64,000 nucleotides of DNA from Endozoicomonas sp. 8E (GCF_032883915.1 NZ_CP120717.1:7292001-7356000), one strand, 5' to 3'; shown: positions 42,792 to 52,679, counted from the stretch's first letter. Notes: generated by a model not told the origin, from the letters alone. Program-made: numbers and translations.

Positions 42792-43202
42792 ATGTCCTTA
42801 GAAGTAAGACTCGAAAAGCTTGAAGCCCAGCATAAAAATCTTGACGCAGATATGCACAGTCTGGCCAGGGTGTGTGCAGACATAAAAAACATTGCGCTCA
42901 CTAATCAGCATGATATTACCGGATTAAAGTTAGATGTCTCAGGGGTGAAGACGGATCTTGCTGCCGTGAAGGCATGCATAGCCGCTCTGACAGAAGCGAC
43001 CCACGTAGGGTTCAAGAGGGCGGATGAACAACACAACACGTTCGTCAAGGAAACCCGGCAACGCTTTGATGAACATGATAAACGCTTTGACCAAGTCGAT
43101 CAGCGCTTTGACAAAGTCGATGAGCGCTTTGACAAGGTCGACGAGCGTTTTGATCGGCTCGAGTTACTCATTCGTCAGAGAATTCCCAATACGCAAAACT
43201 AA
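42792..43202 (+). CDS. Coiled-coil protein with RFDxVDxRFD repeats
   Basis: 136 residues, entirely helical. N-terminal heptads (SLEVRLEKLEAQHKNLDADM), a middle with VSGVKTDLAAVKACIAALTE, and a C-terminal run of seven-residue repeats: RFDEHDK, RFDQVDQ, RFDKVDE, RFDKVDE, RFDRLEL. The DNA of these repeats (43066-43166) is a 21-base tandem array that can change copy number. Such repeats occur in bacterial coiled-coil proteins of unknown role. A terminator follows the stop by about 27 bases. Confidence 0.7.
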   Translation: MSLEVRLEKLEAQHKNLDADMHSLARVCADIKNIALTNQHDITGLKLDVSGVKTDLAAVKACIAALTEATHVGFKRADEQHNTFVKETRQRFDEHDKRFDQVDQRFDKVDERFDKVDERFDRLELLIRQRIPNTQN

Positions 43203-43228
43203 TCACTTTCGAAAACTCACCCTCCACA

Positions 43229-43262
43229 AAAAGCCCGCCAGATTTTAATGGCCGGGCTTTGT
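43229..43262 (+). terminator. Intrinsic terminator after the coiled-coil gene
   Basis: Stem AAAGCCCG-CCA / TGG-CCGGGCTTT with a one-base bulge, loop GATTTTAA. It lies 27 bases past the stop. The T-run is within the stem (CTTTG). Confidence 0.7.
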
Positions 43263-43359
43263 CGTGTAAAATCGACAAATCAGGATTGGTTTTTTTAAAG
43301 GCCAGATGTTATAAGCCCGCTCAATTTTTTTATTCTAATTCTGAGTTTAAGCTAAACCG

Positions 43360-43950
43360 ATGGAAATCTACTCCACAGCCATATTGCTGTTCCTGATTAT
43401 GGATCCGCTCGGCAATATGCCAATCTTTATCTCTGTTCTAAAAGCTGTGCCCCCCAGGCGTCGGGTCAAAATTCTGATGCGGGAAATGCTGATCGCCCTG
43501 TTGATTCTGGTGATTTTCCTGTTTGTCGGTGATGCCATGCTGCAGGTACTGCACCTCAGGCAGGAAGCGGTCAGTATTGCAGGGGCGATTATCCTCTTTA
43601 TTATCGCCATCAAGATGATTTTCCCTCCCAGCCGAGGTGGTGGCATCATGGGTGACACCCCCGATGGCGAGCCTTTCATCGTACCTCTGGCCATCCCTTT
43701 GATTGCCGGTCCTTCCATACTGGCCACCCTGATTCTGCTGGGTAATCAGCACCCGGGAGAACAGGCCAAACTGGTGACGGCACTACTGATCGCCTGGGCT
43801 GCATCCGCAGCCATCCTGATGTGCTCTAATCAATTTATGAGAGTCCTGGGCAACCGAGGTGTATTCGCTATTGAGCGATTGATGGGGATGATTCTGGTGA
43901 TGCTTTCTGTGCAAATGTTTATGGATGGTATTGCCAAATATCTGGGATGA
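43360..43950 (+). CDS. MarC family integral membrane protein
   Basis: 196 residues, six helices, the full MarC/YhgN family layout: LFLIMDPLGNMPIFISVL, VSIAGAIILFIIAIKMIF and the re-entrant VPLAIPLIAGPSILATLILL. It resembles YhgN more than MarC. Despite the historic name, a role in antibiotic resistance is not supported; transport function is unknown. A hairpin follows the stop. Confidence 0.9.
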   Translation: MEIYSTAILLFLIMDPLGNMPIFISVLKAVPPRRRVKILMREMLIALLILVIFLFVGDAMLQVLHLRQEAVSIAGAIILFIIAIKMIFPPSRGGGIMGDTPDGEPFIVPLAIPLIAGPSILATLILLGNQHPGEQAKLVTALLIAWAASAAILMCSNQFMRVLGNRGVFAIERLMGMILVMLSVQMFMDGIAKYLG

Positions 43951-43961
43951 TTCTCAACCGC

Positions 43962-43989
43962 TTGGAGGCTGTCACATGTCAGCCTCCAA
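43962..43989 (+). terminator. Hairpin after marC-like gene
   Basis: Perfect ten-base stem TTGGAGGCTG / CAGCCTCCAA with loop TCACATGT, 11 bases past the stop. No T-run follows, so termination strength is unclear. Confidence 0.55.
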
Positions 43990-44612
43990 CGTCAGAACTC
44001 GTGAAATTATTCTTAATTTATATCTTCCATACAAAATACTTATCGCCTGCTGCGCTGTAAAAAAAGTGTAACTTCACCAGCATAAAAAAACTTCATTACC
44101 CTTATGAAAAAAACTTATAACCATAGATCAAAGAAAAGTAAGTTTATTCATCTGTATTTTTGTAAATTTCAACAAGTCTAACTTTTTTGAACGATTCAAT
44201 TTTTACGCACTTACGTTCAAAAACCTTCTTGATCCTTTTTACAACTTTTAGTTATATTCGGTTACCCGACCACTGTGATTCGGTTTTTCTGTATTAAAAA
44301 CACATAATCCGAAGAGACGATGACCAGGGTTGGGGAAGATTTCCGTGATCTGTTTTTCGGGATCAATGCTACACCCGGCGGAATTGACGACAGTAGTCCA
44401 TCAAATAAAAACAACCACCAGTAGATGACTCTTTACTCAGGTTGAGAACATTGAACAAGGTGTTATAAAACGGCAATACACAGGATCGTGTGTTACTCGT
44501 CTTGCTCTGACACATCCGTCAGCAGCAACAGCACCCGCCCATTACCATAACTCCAATCAGAATTATGCGTTGACCGTTATCAAACCGGTCATCGAATGAA
44601 GGGGATAACAAT
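43990..44612. promoter_or_regulatory. Upstream region of oppA
   Basis: About 620 bases without a gene, strongly AT-rich to 44260. It contains an inverted repeat TTTTTGAACG / CGTTCAAAAA (44184-44193, 44214-44223) that could bind a regulator. The rest presumably forms the promoter and 5' leader of oppABCDF. A GGGGAT before the ATG at 44613 serves as the ribosome binding site. Confidence 0.4.
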
Positions 44613-46250
44613 ATGAAGAAGCCACTCAAGGCTCTGACACTTGCCGGTATTCCGGCTTTGACTCTGACCGCCAGCCTCATGGCCGTCACCAGCGCCAACG
44701 CCGCTGTCGTTCCAGCAGGCACACAGTTGGCACAGGCCCAGGAACTGGTCCGCGGTAACGGCTCAGAACCTGCTTCTATCGATCCTCAGAAAGTAGAAGG
44801 TGTTCCAGGCTCTAACATCACCAAAGATCTGTTTGAAGGTCTGGTAACTCAGGATGCTGAAGGCAACACTATCCCGGGACAGGCTGAAAGCTGGACTGTT
44901 TCCAAAGACAATAAAGTATTTACATTTAAAATTCGTGACAACGCTAAATGGTCCAATGGTGACCCGGTAACAGCGGGCGATTTTGTCTTTGCTTTCCAGC
45001 GCGCGGTTGATCCTGAAACAGCCTCCCGTTATGCCTGGTTCATGGAAATCCCAACCATCGTTAACGCTTCTGCTATTGTCAAAGGCGAGAAGCCAGCAGA
45101 CAGTCTGGGCGTTAAAGCTATTGACGACAAAACCTTTCAGGTCACTCTGGAACAGCCTGTTCCTTACTTCATCAAAATGTTGGCTCACCAGACCACTTTC
45201 CCTGTTCCCCAGAAAGTTGTTGAAAAGCTGGGAGACAGCTGGACCCGCCCGGGCAACATGGTATCCAACGGTGCATACAAACTGGCTGACTGGCGTGTAA
45301 ACGAAAAAATCGTTCTGGAGCGTAACAATAACTACTGGAACAATAATGAAACCGTTATCAACAAGGTGACATACCTGCCTCTCCAGAACACTCCAGAGCT
45401 GAACCGCTACAAGGCCGGCGAAATGGACATGACTTACGTGATTCCTATTGAACACTTCAAGTCCCTGAAAAAGCAGGCACCCAGTGAAGTGAAGGTAACT
45501 CCATACCTGGGTACCTACTACTACAGCTTTAACACGGAACGTAAGCCTTTTGACGATGCCCGTGTTCGTAAGGCTCTGTCCTACGCCATCGATCGTGATG
45601 CGATCACCCAATACGTGAAAGGTCAGGGTGAGAAGTCTGCTTACACCTTCACCCCTGATACCATCAGCGGCTTTGTACCACCAACCACTGAATACAGCAA
45701 AATGGCCCAGGCAGAGCGTAATGCAGAAGCCAAACGCCTGATGACTGAAGCTGGATACGGTCCAAACAAGCCGCTGGAACTGGAAATCCTGTACAACACT
45801 GACGAAGCTCACAAAAAAATCGCTATCGCCATTTCTCAGATGTGGAAGCCACTGGGTGTGAAAACAACATTGGTTAATCAGGAGTGGAAAACATTCCTCG
45901 ACTCCCGAAACGACGGCAAGTTCGAAGTAGCCCGTGGCGGCTGGATCGGCGACTACAATGAAGCCTCTACCATGCTGGATCTGAATACCTCCACCCACGG
46001 TCAGAATGACTCCAGGTTTGTTAACGAGATGTATGACAAGCTGATGGCGGAATCCAGAGTTGTGACCAGCGACGAAGAGCGCTCCCATCTCTACACTGAA
46101 GCCGAGAAAGTTCTGGCTGATGAGATGCCTGTCGCTCCTATCTACCAATACGTAACCAGCCGACTGGTTAAGCCATACGTCGGTGGTTACCCAATGAGCA
46201 ATGTTGAGGACAACGTTTACACCAGAGATTTGTATATCAAGAAGCATTAA
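44613..46250 (+). CDS. oppA: Oligopeptide ABC transporter, periplasmic binding protein OppA
   Basis: 545 residues. Signal peptide (KPLKALTLAGIPALTLTASL ending near ANAA), then the SBP_bac_5 fold: RGNGSEPASIDPQKVEGVPG, KWSNGDPVTAGDFVFAFQRA, GAYKLADW and AYTFTPDTISGF match E. coli OppA. It binds peptides of two to five residues. First gene of oppABCDF. The 176-base gap before oppB contains a strong hairpin, which would favour higher levels of this subunit. A 550-codon frame on the other strand is only a shadow. Confidence 0.96.
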   Translation: MKKPLKALTLAGIPALTLTASLMAVTSANAAVVPAGTQLAQAQELVRGNGSEPASIDPQKVEGVPGSNITKDLFEGLVTQDAEGNTIPGQAESWTVSKDNKVFTFKIRDNAKWSNGDPVTAGDFVFAFQRAVDPETASRYAWFMEIPTIVNASAIVKGEKPADSLGVKAIDDKTFQVTLEQPVPYFIKMLAHQTTFPVPQKVVEKLGDSWTRPGNMVSNGAYKLADWRVNEKIVLERNNNYWNNNETVINKVTYLPLQNTPELNRYKAGEMDMTYVIPIEHFKSLKKQAPSEVKVTPYLGTYYYSFNTERKPFDDARVRKALSYAIDRDAITQYVKGQGEKSAYTFTPDTISGFVPPTTEYSKMAQAERNAEAKRLMTEAGYGPNKPLELEILYNTDEAHKKIAIAISQMWKPLGVKTTLVNQEWKTFLDSRNDGKFEVARGGWIGDYNEASTMLDLNTSTHGQNDSRFVNEMYDKLMAESRVVTSDEERSHLYTEAEKVLADEMPVAPIYQYVTSRLVKPYVGGYPMSNVEDNVYTRDLYIKKH

Positions 46251-46274
46251 TCTCTCTGGCGTGGAAAACCCTTG

Positions 46275-46340
46275 GTTCCCACGCTCTTGAGGGATGTCGC
46301 AAAACCTCCGGTTGCCGGACTGAAGCCGGTCAACCGGAGG
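46275..46340 (+). repeat. Repeat arm plus stable hairpin between oppA and oppB
   Basis: The GTTCCCACGCTC and GGGATGTCGCAAAACCTC pieces (46275-46308) belong to the dispersed family also at 1.3 and 58.5 kb. The hairpin CCTCCGGTTGCCGG / CCGGTCAACCGGAGG (46305-46340) has 14 paired bases with one bulge and overlaps the repeat end. No T-run follows. As in other opp and mal operons it may protect oppA mRNA and reduce read-through. Confidence 0.7.
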
Positions 46341-46426
46341 CTTGGCAACAGCCTCTCCTGCATGGAAACAAGTTTTACATACAGTCAGGGACACATAGTC
46401 GTCTAAGACTAACAAAGAGTGTACCT

Positions 46427-47353
46427 ATGTTTATATTTATTCTGAAACGCATCGGCGTTGCGATTCCGACACTGTTCATTCTCGTTCTTTTGTCGTTCCT
46501 TCTGATGCAGATGGCTCCGGGCAGCCCTTTCACGGGCGATTTCAATATGCCACCGGAGATCCTGGCCAACCTTGAAGCCAAGTACCACCTCGACAAGCCG
46601 CTCTGGCAACAATTTGCCTATTACCTGAAAGACCTTCTGCAGGGCGACCTGGGACCGTCTTTCAAGTACAAGGATTACACTGTTAACGAACTGGTGGCCC
46701 AGAGCTTTCCGGTTTCCCTGACCATTGGCTCACTGGCGTTTTTATTCACCGTTATTGTGGGGGTTGGACTGGGAACTCTGGCAGCCCTGAAGCAAAATTC
46801 CTGGATCGACTACACCATTATGACGTTCTCCATGGTGGGCGTCGTACTTCCTTCTTTTGTGATTGCGCCACTGATGGTACTGATCTTCTCCATCAGCCTG
46901 AAGTGGTTGCCTGCGGGTGGCTGGAACGATGGTAGCTGGCAGAACATGATTCTTCCTGTCGCCGCCATGGGTATTCTTTATGTAGCGGCAATAGCCCGAA
47001 TCATGCGTTCCAGCATGATTGAAACCCTGAACAGCAACTTTATTCGTACTGCCAGGGCCAAGGGTTTGCCAAAGCATCACATTATTCTCAAACATGCCCT
47101 GAAACCCTCATTGCTGCCTGTTGTTTCTTATCTGGGTCCGGCTTTCGTCGGCATTATCACTGGCTCAGTGGTGATTGAAACCGTGTTTGGCCTGCCGGGC
47201 ATGGGCCAGCACTTTGTCAACGGAGCACTGAATCGGGATTACTCGCTGGTATTGGGACTGACGATCATCATTGGTTCACTGACCATCCTGTTCACCGCTA
47301 TCGTCGATATTCTCTATGGGCTGATCGATCCAAAAATCAGGGTGGGGGGTTAA
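46427..47353 (+). CDS. oppB: Oligopeptide ABC transporter permease OppB
   Basis: 308 residues, six helices. N-terminal MFIFILKRIGVAIPTLFILV, the DPP_OPP permease signature around RTARAKGLPKHHIILKHALK (EAA loop) and GSVVIETVFGLPGMG. Forms the channel with OppC. Three bases separate its stop from the oppC start. Confidence 0.96.
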   Translation: MFIFILKRIGVAIPTLFILVLLSFLLMQMAPGSPFTGDFNMPPEILANLEAKYHLDKPLWQQFAYYLKDLLQGDLGPSFKYKDYTVNELVAQSFPVSLTIGSLAFLFTVIVGVGLGTLAALKQNSWIDYTIMTFSMVGVVLPSFVIAPLMVLIFSISLKWLPAGGWNDGSWQNMILPVAAMGILYVAAIARIMRSSMIETLNSNFIRTARAKGLPKHHIILKHALKPSLLPVVSYLGPAFVGIITGSVVIETVFGLPGMGQHFVNGALNRDYSLVLGLTIIIGSLTILFTAIVDILYGLIDPKIRVGG

Positions 47354-47356
47354 ACC

Positions 47357-48316
47357 ATGGCGTCTATTTCCATGAAAACCGGCACTGTGAATAACATGGT
47401 GAAAAAAGAGAGCCACAAGGCTGTGGAAAACTTCTCCGAACAGCTTGCCAACGAGCGGTTGGAGATTGAAGGGCGCAGCCTCTGGGCCGATGCCCGCCGA
47501 CGCTTTCTGAGTAACAAAGCCGCGGTCGCCAGTATGATTGTTCTGGCAGCCGTCACTTTGCTCATTATCTTTGGCCCTGCGGCCAGTCAGTTCACTTATG
47601 AAGAAATTGACTGGGCCAATATGGCTGCACCACCCTCTATGGAAACCGGTCATTTCTTTGGTACCGACCACCTCGGTCGGGACCTTTTCGTACGGACCCT
47701 TGAAGGCGGACGAATCTCTTTCATGGTGGGTGCACTGGGGGCTCTGGTGGCCGTTATTATCGGAACCATTTATGGTGCCATGGCGGGCTTCCTGGGTGGC
47801 CGTGTTGATAACCTGATGATGCGGGCCCTGGAAATTCTTCAGTCTTTCCCGTTTATGTTCCTGGTTATCCTGATGATCACCTTCTTTGGACGCTCCATAC
47901 TGCTCATCTTTATTGCCATAGGGGCCGTCTCCTGGCTGGATATGGCGCGTATCGTCAGGGGTCAGACCCTGAGCTTGAAGAGCAAGGAGTTTGTCGAAGC
48001 AGCCATCATCAGTGGCGCCAATTCCAGCCAGATTATTTTCCGTCACCTAATTCCTAACCTGCTCGGTATTGTGGTGGTTTACGCCTCCCTGCTGGTGCCC
48101 GGAATGATCCTGTTTGAATCCTTCCTGAGCTTCCTGGGACTGGGTGTTCAGGAGCCCATGACCAGCTGGGGCGCACTGGTCAACGAGGGCGCCATCTCTA
48201 TGGAAGTGGCAATCTGGCAACTGGCCTTCCCGACTGCTTTTCTGGTGATTACCCTGTTCTGTTTCAACTTTATTGGCGACGGGCTCCGTGATGCCCTGGA
48301 CCCGAAGGATCGTTGA
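47357..48316 (+). CDS. oppC: Oligopeptide ABC transporter permease OppC
   Basis: 319 residues. Cytosolic N-terminal part, SLWADARRRFLSNKAAVASM, then six helices with HFFGTDHLGRDLFVRTLEGG, the EAA loop VEAAIISGANSSQIIFRHLI and ESFLSFLGLGVQEPMTSWG. These are the standard OppC/DppC motifs. It ends one base before the oppD start. Confidence 0.96.
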   Translation: MASISMKTGTVNNMVKKESHKAVENFSEQLANERLEIEGRSLWADARRRFLSNKAAVASMIVLAAVTLLIIFGPAASQFTYEEIDWANMAAPPSMETGHFFGTDHLGRDLFVRTLEGGRISFMVGALGALVAVIIGTIYGAMAGFLGGRVDNLMMRALEILQSFPFMFLVILMITFFGRSILLIFIAIGAVSWLDMARIVRGQTLSLKSKEFVEAAIISGANSSQIIFRHLIPNLLGIVVVYASLLVPGMILFESFLSFLGLGVQEPMTSWGALVNEGAISMEVAIWQLAFPTAFLVITLFCFNFIGDGLRDALDPKDR

Positions 48317-48317
48317 T

Positions 48318-49313
48318 ATGCAACTATTAGATGTCGATAACCTGCGGGTTCGATTTACGACACCCGACGGGGATGTCACAGCCGTAAACAATATGACCTT
48401 TTCTCTGAACGCTGGCGAAACACTGGGTCTGGTAGGAGAGTCCGGGTCAGGTAAAAGTCAGACCGCTTTTGCCCTCATGGGACTGCTGGCCAAAAACGGC
48501 ATTATTGAGGGTTCTGCCAAATTTGAGGGCCAGAACATTCTCGGTCTGAGTGAAACAGAGCTGAACCGTATTCGTGCCCAAAAGATCTCCATGATCTTCC
48601 AGGACCCCATGACCTCACTGAATCCCTACATGAAAGTAGGGCCTCAATTAATGGAAGTTTTACAACTTCACGAAGGCATAAGCAAAAAAGAAGCCTTTGA
48701 AGAATCCGTAAAGATGCTGGATGCGGTAAAAATTCCTGAGGCTCGCAAGCGAATGAATATGTATCCCCATGAATTTTCAGGCGGCATGCGTCAGCGGGTT
48801 ATGATTGCCATGGCGTTGCTGTGTCGTCCCAAACTGTTGATTGCTGACGAACCGACCACCGCACTGGACGTCACCGTTCAGGCCCAGATCATGGAGCTGT
48901 TGAATGAGCTGAAGACCGAGTTTAACACCGCCATCATTATGATCACTCACGACCTGGGGGTTGTGGCCGGCATCTGTGACAAGGTACTGGTGATGTACGC
49001 CGGTCGTACCATGGAATATGGCACCACCAACGAGGTCTTCTATGATCCTCGTCATCCTTACTCCCGAGGCCTGCTGGGTGCGATTCCACGACTGGATACA
49101 GAGGGTGAAACTCTGCCCACTATTCCGGGCAATCCTCCGAACCTGTTGAGCCTTCCACAGGGCTGTCCTTTCCAGGAGCGTTGCCCCCACGTCATACCAC
49201 GTTGCCAGCAGGAAGCGCCGCCACTGGAGAGCTTTGGCGAAGGTCGTCAAAAAGCCTGTTTCTGGACACCCGACAACCCCGTAAATACTTCCGGCAGGGG
49301 GGTGGCAGCATGA
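48318..49313 (+). CDS. oppD: Oligopeptide ABC transporter ATPase OppD
   Basis: 331 residues. Walker A GESGSGKSQ, Q-loop MIFQDPMTSLNPYM, signature FSGGMRQR, Walker B LLIADEPTTALD, H-loop ITHDLG. The C-terminal oligopeptide-transporter extension has four Cys (CPFQERCPHVIPRC and CFW), the [4Fe-4S]-like cluster motif seen in this family. ATG 48318 chosen because the frame upstream overlaps oppC. Overlaps oppF by four bases. Confidence 0.96.
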   Translation: MQLLDVDNLRVRFTTPDGDVTAVNNMTFSLNAGETLGLVGESGSGKSQTAFALMGLLAKNGIIEGSAKFEGQNILGLSETELNRIRAQKISMIFQDPMTSLNPYMKVGPQLMEVLQLHEGISKKEAFEESVKMLDAVKIPEARKRMNMYPHEFSGGMRQRVMIAMALLCRPKLLIADEPTTALDVTVQAQIMELLNELKTEFNTAIIMITHDLGVVAGICDKVLVMYAGRTMEYGTTNEVFYDPRHPYSRGLLGAIPRLDTEGETLPTIPGNPPNLLSLPQGCPFQERCPHVIPRCQQEAPPLESFGEGRQKACFWTPDNPVNTSGRGVAA

Positions 49314-50335
49314 GCCTTCAGCCAGCTATAAAAAGCCCTCAGCAAGCTATAGAGAGCCCTCAGCCTATTTTGAAAGTGCGGGATGTTAAGGTTCATTTCC
49401 CGATTCATAAAGCCAAAAACTGGCCCTGGGAGAAATCCCCGGTCCTCAAAGCCGTTGATGGTGTCAGTTTTGATCTCTTCGAAGGAGAAACCCTGGGCGT
49501 CGTAGGTGAGTCCGGTTGCGGCAAATCAACACTGGCTCGCTCGATCATTGGTCTGGTGAAGGCTACGGAGGGTGAAATTCTCTGGCAGGACGGCAATATT
49601 GCCGGGCTACCGGAAAAAGCCATGAAAAATATCCGTAAGGATATCCAGATGATTTTTCAGGACCCTCTGGCATCACTGAACCCGAGAATGACCGTAGGCG
49701 ATATCATTGCCGAGCCTCTTCGAAACTATTATCCGGATCTCTCGAAAGATGAGATTCTTTCCCGGGTTCGTGAAATGATGGCCAGGGTGGGCCTGCTGCC
49801 CAATGTTATTAACCGCTATCCCCATGAGTTCTCTGGTGGTCAGTGTCAGCGTATTGGTATTGCCCGGGCACTGATTCTCAAGCCGAAACTGGTGATCTGT
49901 GATGAGCCGGTGAGTGCTTTGGACGTGTCCATCCAGGCTCAGGTGGTTAACCTGCTGAAAGAGCTTCAGCAACAGATGGGGCTGTCACTGATCTTTATTG
50001 CCCACGACCTGAGCGTAGTCAAGCACATCAGTGACCGCGTACTGGTGATGTACCTGGGTAATGAGGTAGAGACCGCCAAGGCCGAGCCGATGTACGATGC
50101 CCCCCGTCATCCTTACACCAAAGCGTTGTTATCGGCGGTGCCTATCCCTGATCCGAAAATGGAAAAAGAGAAGGAGATTGAACTGCTGGAAGGCGACCTG
50201 CCATCACCTATCAACCCACCCAGCGGCTGTGTCTTCAGAACCCGCTGCCCGATAGCAGAAGCCAGCTGCGCCGAGCATCGTCCAAGATTGATGGATGTAG
50301 GCAACCAGCATTTTGCGGCCTGTCCCAAGGCCTGA
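49310..50335 (+). CDS. oppF: Oligopeptide ABC transporter ATPase OppF
   Basis: 341 residues. Starts within the oppD stop (ATGA). The first 18 residues contain two near-identical SPQ(Q/P)AI(E/K) phrases encoded by a short DNA duplication (49330-49365). Then PILKVRDVKVHFPI, Walker A GESGCGKST, MIFQDPLASLNPRM, FSGGQCQRIGIARAL, VICDEPVSALD and IAHDLSVV. C-terminal Cys motif CVFRTRCPIAEASC. Last gene of the operon, followed by a hairpin. Confidence 0.96.
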   Translation: MSLQPAIKSPQQAIESPQPILKVRDVKVHFPIHKAKNWPWEKSPVLKAVDGVSFDLFEGETLGVVGESGCGKSTLARSIIGLVKATEGEILWQDGNIAGLPEKAMKNIRKDIQMIFQDPLASLNPRMTVGDIIAEPLRNYYPDLSKDEILSRVREMMARVGLLPNVINRYPHEFSGGQCQRIGIARALILKPKLVICDEPVSALDVSIQAQVVNLLKELQQQMGLSLIFIAHDLSVVKHISDRVLVMYLGNEVETAKAEPMYDAPRHPYTKALLSAVPIPDPKMEKEKEIELLEGDLPSPINPPSGCVFRTRCPIAEASCAEHRPRLMDVGNQHFAACPKA

Positions 50336-50348
50336 ACCTGTACTTCTT

Positions 50349-50374
50349 GCCATATCTGCTGACGTGGATATGGC
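50349..50374 (+). terminator. Terminator-like hairpin after oppF
   Basis: Stem GCCATATC / GATATGGC around ten bases, followed by TCCCTTTCTC. It begins 13 bases after the oppF stop and lies just before the end of the convergent ATPase pseudogene. Confidence 0.6.
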
Positions 50375-50382
50375 TCCCTTTC

Positions 50383-51391
50383 TCATAAACCTGCAGAGCA
50401 AAACAGACAACTGACCGGCAAAGCCATTAGCTGATCCGAGAAGGACAGTACCCTGTCTCCGTAATAGACAATAACACCCCGTTGAATACATCCTGTTTTT
50501 ATCAGCATTTCCTGAGCCGCAAACATTTCCTTCTTGATCGTTAAGCCTGCTTTCACTTCAATACCTGTCGCTCGTCCGTTATGTCCGGACAAAATAAAAT
50601 CCAACTCTCGTTTGTTTTTGTCACGGTAATGAAACAGTTGACAGTCCTCATCACTGACAGCGATGGCTTTCAGCAATTCTGAGCAAACCCAGGTTTCCAT
50701 CATTGGGTCCATCAGATTTTTATCAGCCTGAAGCAAATCTTCACTGATACCTCTTAGGGCACAAAGCAGTCCAGTGTCCACAAAATGGATTTTGGCCTGC
50801 TTGACACTTCGTTTCAGCTCATTACGATGCCAGCCGGGAACTCGCTTCACCAGATAAAGATTTTCCAATGCCGAAACGTACTTCTGTACCGATTTAATAT
50901 CCATCTGCAAAGCCTTTCCAAGACTGGCATAGTTCAGAGCATCTGATGAAATACAAGCTAACAGCTTCAGTAGTTGGACCATTTCATCCGAACTCAACTC
51001 GCCCAGCCAGAGAATCTGCCAGTGTGGGCAGCGTCATAAGATCAACAGAACCAGTCAGAATAAAAGAACCAGGCCGACGATCTTCATCCACTAACAATTT
51101 GATAGTACGAATCAGTTCAGGGGCCCTCTGAAACTCATCAATAATGACCGGGCGTGATTGTTGACGCAGCAAGCCAATAGGATCATCACGGGCAATGGAG
51201 AGAATATTTTCATCATCCAAAGTTAGATAACTACCCTTTTCCTTTAACTCGCACATTTCCAGAAGATGCTTGCTCAGAGTAGTCTTTCCAGACTGCCTTG
51301 GACCGGTTATCACCACTACGGGTGTATCAGTCAGGCATTCCTGAAGATGACGTTCAACAGCTCTGGTGATATAGGACATATTTTCGACCAA
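50383..51391 (-). pseudogene. AAA+ ATPase with DUF4143 domain, internal deletion
   Basis: Two overlapping frames make the two ends of one protein. The first (50984-51391) has Walker A TGPRQSGKTTL, Walker B PVIIDEFQRAPEL and the sensor FILTGSVDLMTLP. The second (50383-50997) is the DUF4143 nuclease-like C-terminus with HFVDTGLLCALRGI and ELDFILSGHNGRATGIEVKA. The segment expected between LAGR and DUF4143 (about 80 residues) is missing and the frame shifts at the joint. Intact members are about 380-420 residues and of unclear role, often in variable regions. Confidence 0.8.
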
Positions 51392-51800
51392 AATGGATTT
51401 TAAAACCGACTATTATGGATTTTTATTGAGACTAAAATGGATTTCCAATAGAAATATAATGAATTTAAATACTCAGTCATATTCCCTGTCAGCTGGTTTG
51501 CGGCGAAACCCATGTCTCCGCAAGCCACTCAGACTCAACAGCTGAAAGCTCGACATCTCCCCTGAAGGAAGCTGATTAATTATGCTTCGGGGGTTGTCAT
51601 CTGGGCATTTCAAGGGTTTAATTCGCGCATTCTAAACAGCCCTGAGCTTGATCAAGGATCGAGCCTTCCGACAGAGTGAAACGCTTAATAAGTGGTTCCC
51701 ATTCACTGTTGGTTCTTAATTTCCAGTTTCTCTATCCCTGTCCTGACTGGCTGGTTGGACCTTCCCGTTATTGAAGGTCGGTTTTAAAAGGAAAGGCATC
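51392..51800. other. Upstream region of the spe operon
   Basis: About 400 bases with no gene. A hairpin CCCCTGAAG / CTTCGGGGG (51559-51593) sits 210 bases before speE and may be in its leader. The promoter is presumably in the AT-rich part near 51400-51470 or after the hairpin. I see no known polyamine-responsive element. Confidence 0.35.
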
Positions 51801-52679
51801 ATGCTAAAAGACAATACATACCTCGAAACCCTCTATGATGGCTACGGCCAGAGCTTTTCCGTCGATGAGATGTTGTTCGAACAAAAAACCGAACACCAGC
51901 ATCTGGTCATATTCAACAATAAGATGTTTGGTCGCATGATGGCACTGGACGGTGTTATCCAGACCACAGAAAAAGATGAGTTTATCTATCACGAAATGAT
52001 GACTCATGTACCGATCCTGACTCATGGTAGCGCCCGACGTGTTCTGATCATTGGTGGTGGTGACGGTGGTATCCTGCGTGAAGTGCTGAAGCACAAAAGC
52101 ATTGAACACGTCACTATGGTTGAGATTGATGGCGCAGTGGTCGATATGTGTAAAAAATGGCTGCCTGATCACTCCGCTGGCGCTTACGAAGATCCACGGG
52201 CCCACCTGGTGATTGACGACGGCATCAACTTTGTCAGTGACTGTGAAAAAACACCTGACGGCAGCTTTGACGTCATCATTTCTGACTGTACAGACCCCAT
52301 CGGTCCCGGTGAAGTGCTGTTCTCTTCAGAGTTTTATGCTGGCTGCAAACGTCTGCTAAAAGAAGGTGGCATCTTTGTCGCTCAGAACGGCGTCTGCTTT
52401 ATGCAACTGGATGAAGTAGAGACTACCAGCCGTCGTCTGGGTCATTATATGGAAGACTGCTACTTCTACAGTGCTGCTGTACCCACTTATGTAGGTGGTA
52501 CCATGACCTTTGCCTGGGGCTCCGACAATCCCGAAGCCCGTCACGTTTCTCTGGCAACGGTGACTGAACGTTTTGAAGCCTGCGGTGTCGAAACACGTTA
52601 TTACACTCCCGCTATCCACAAGGCAGCTTTTGCTCTGCCCGGATACGTAGAAAAGGCGATACAGAAGGTCAATGACTAA
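51801..52679 (+). CDS. speE: Spermidine synthase
   Basis: 292 residues. Transfers the aminopropyl group from decarboxylated AdoMet to putrescine. Motifs: [40 protein letters not shown] (substrate gate), [17 protein letters not shown] (nucleotide loop), [17 protein letters not shown] (catalytic Asp). The ATG at 51801 has AAGGAAAGG before it. First gene of speE-speA-speD-speB; its stop overlaps the speA start by eight bases. Confidence 0.96.
   Translation: MLKDNTYLETLYDGYGQSFSVDEMLFEQKTEHQHLVIFNNKMFGRMMALDGVIQTTEKDEFIYHEMMTHVPILTHGSARRVLIIGGGDGGILREVLKHKSIEHVTMVEIDGAVVDMCKKWLPDHSAGAYEDPRAHLVIDDGINFVSDCEKTPDGSFDVIISDCTDPIGPGEVLFSSEFYAGCKRLLKEGGIFVAQNGVCFMQLDEVETTSRRLGHYMEDCYFYSAAVPTYVGGTMTFAWGSDNPEARHVSLATVTERFEACGVETRYYTPAIHKAAFALPGYVEKAIQKVND

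Noticed and set aside
43066-43166. Possible CRISPR or iteron array
   Set aside because: The 21-base repeats are contiguous and in frame as RFDxVDx heptads of a coiled coil.
44763-46415. A 550-codon open frame on the minus strand
   Set aside because: It is antisense to oppA, which has complete family motifs and a signal peptide. The antisense product has no recognisable domain and the frame comes from oppA codon bias.
47276-48046. A 256-codon minus-strand frame over oppC
   Set aside because: Antisense to oppC and rich in Gln/His/Asp from reverse reading of membrane codons.
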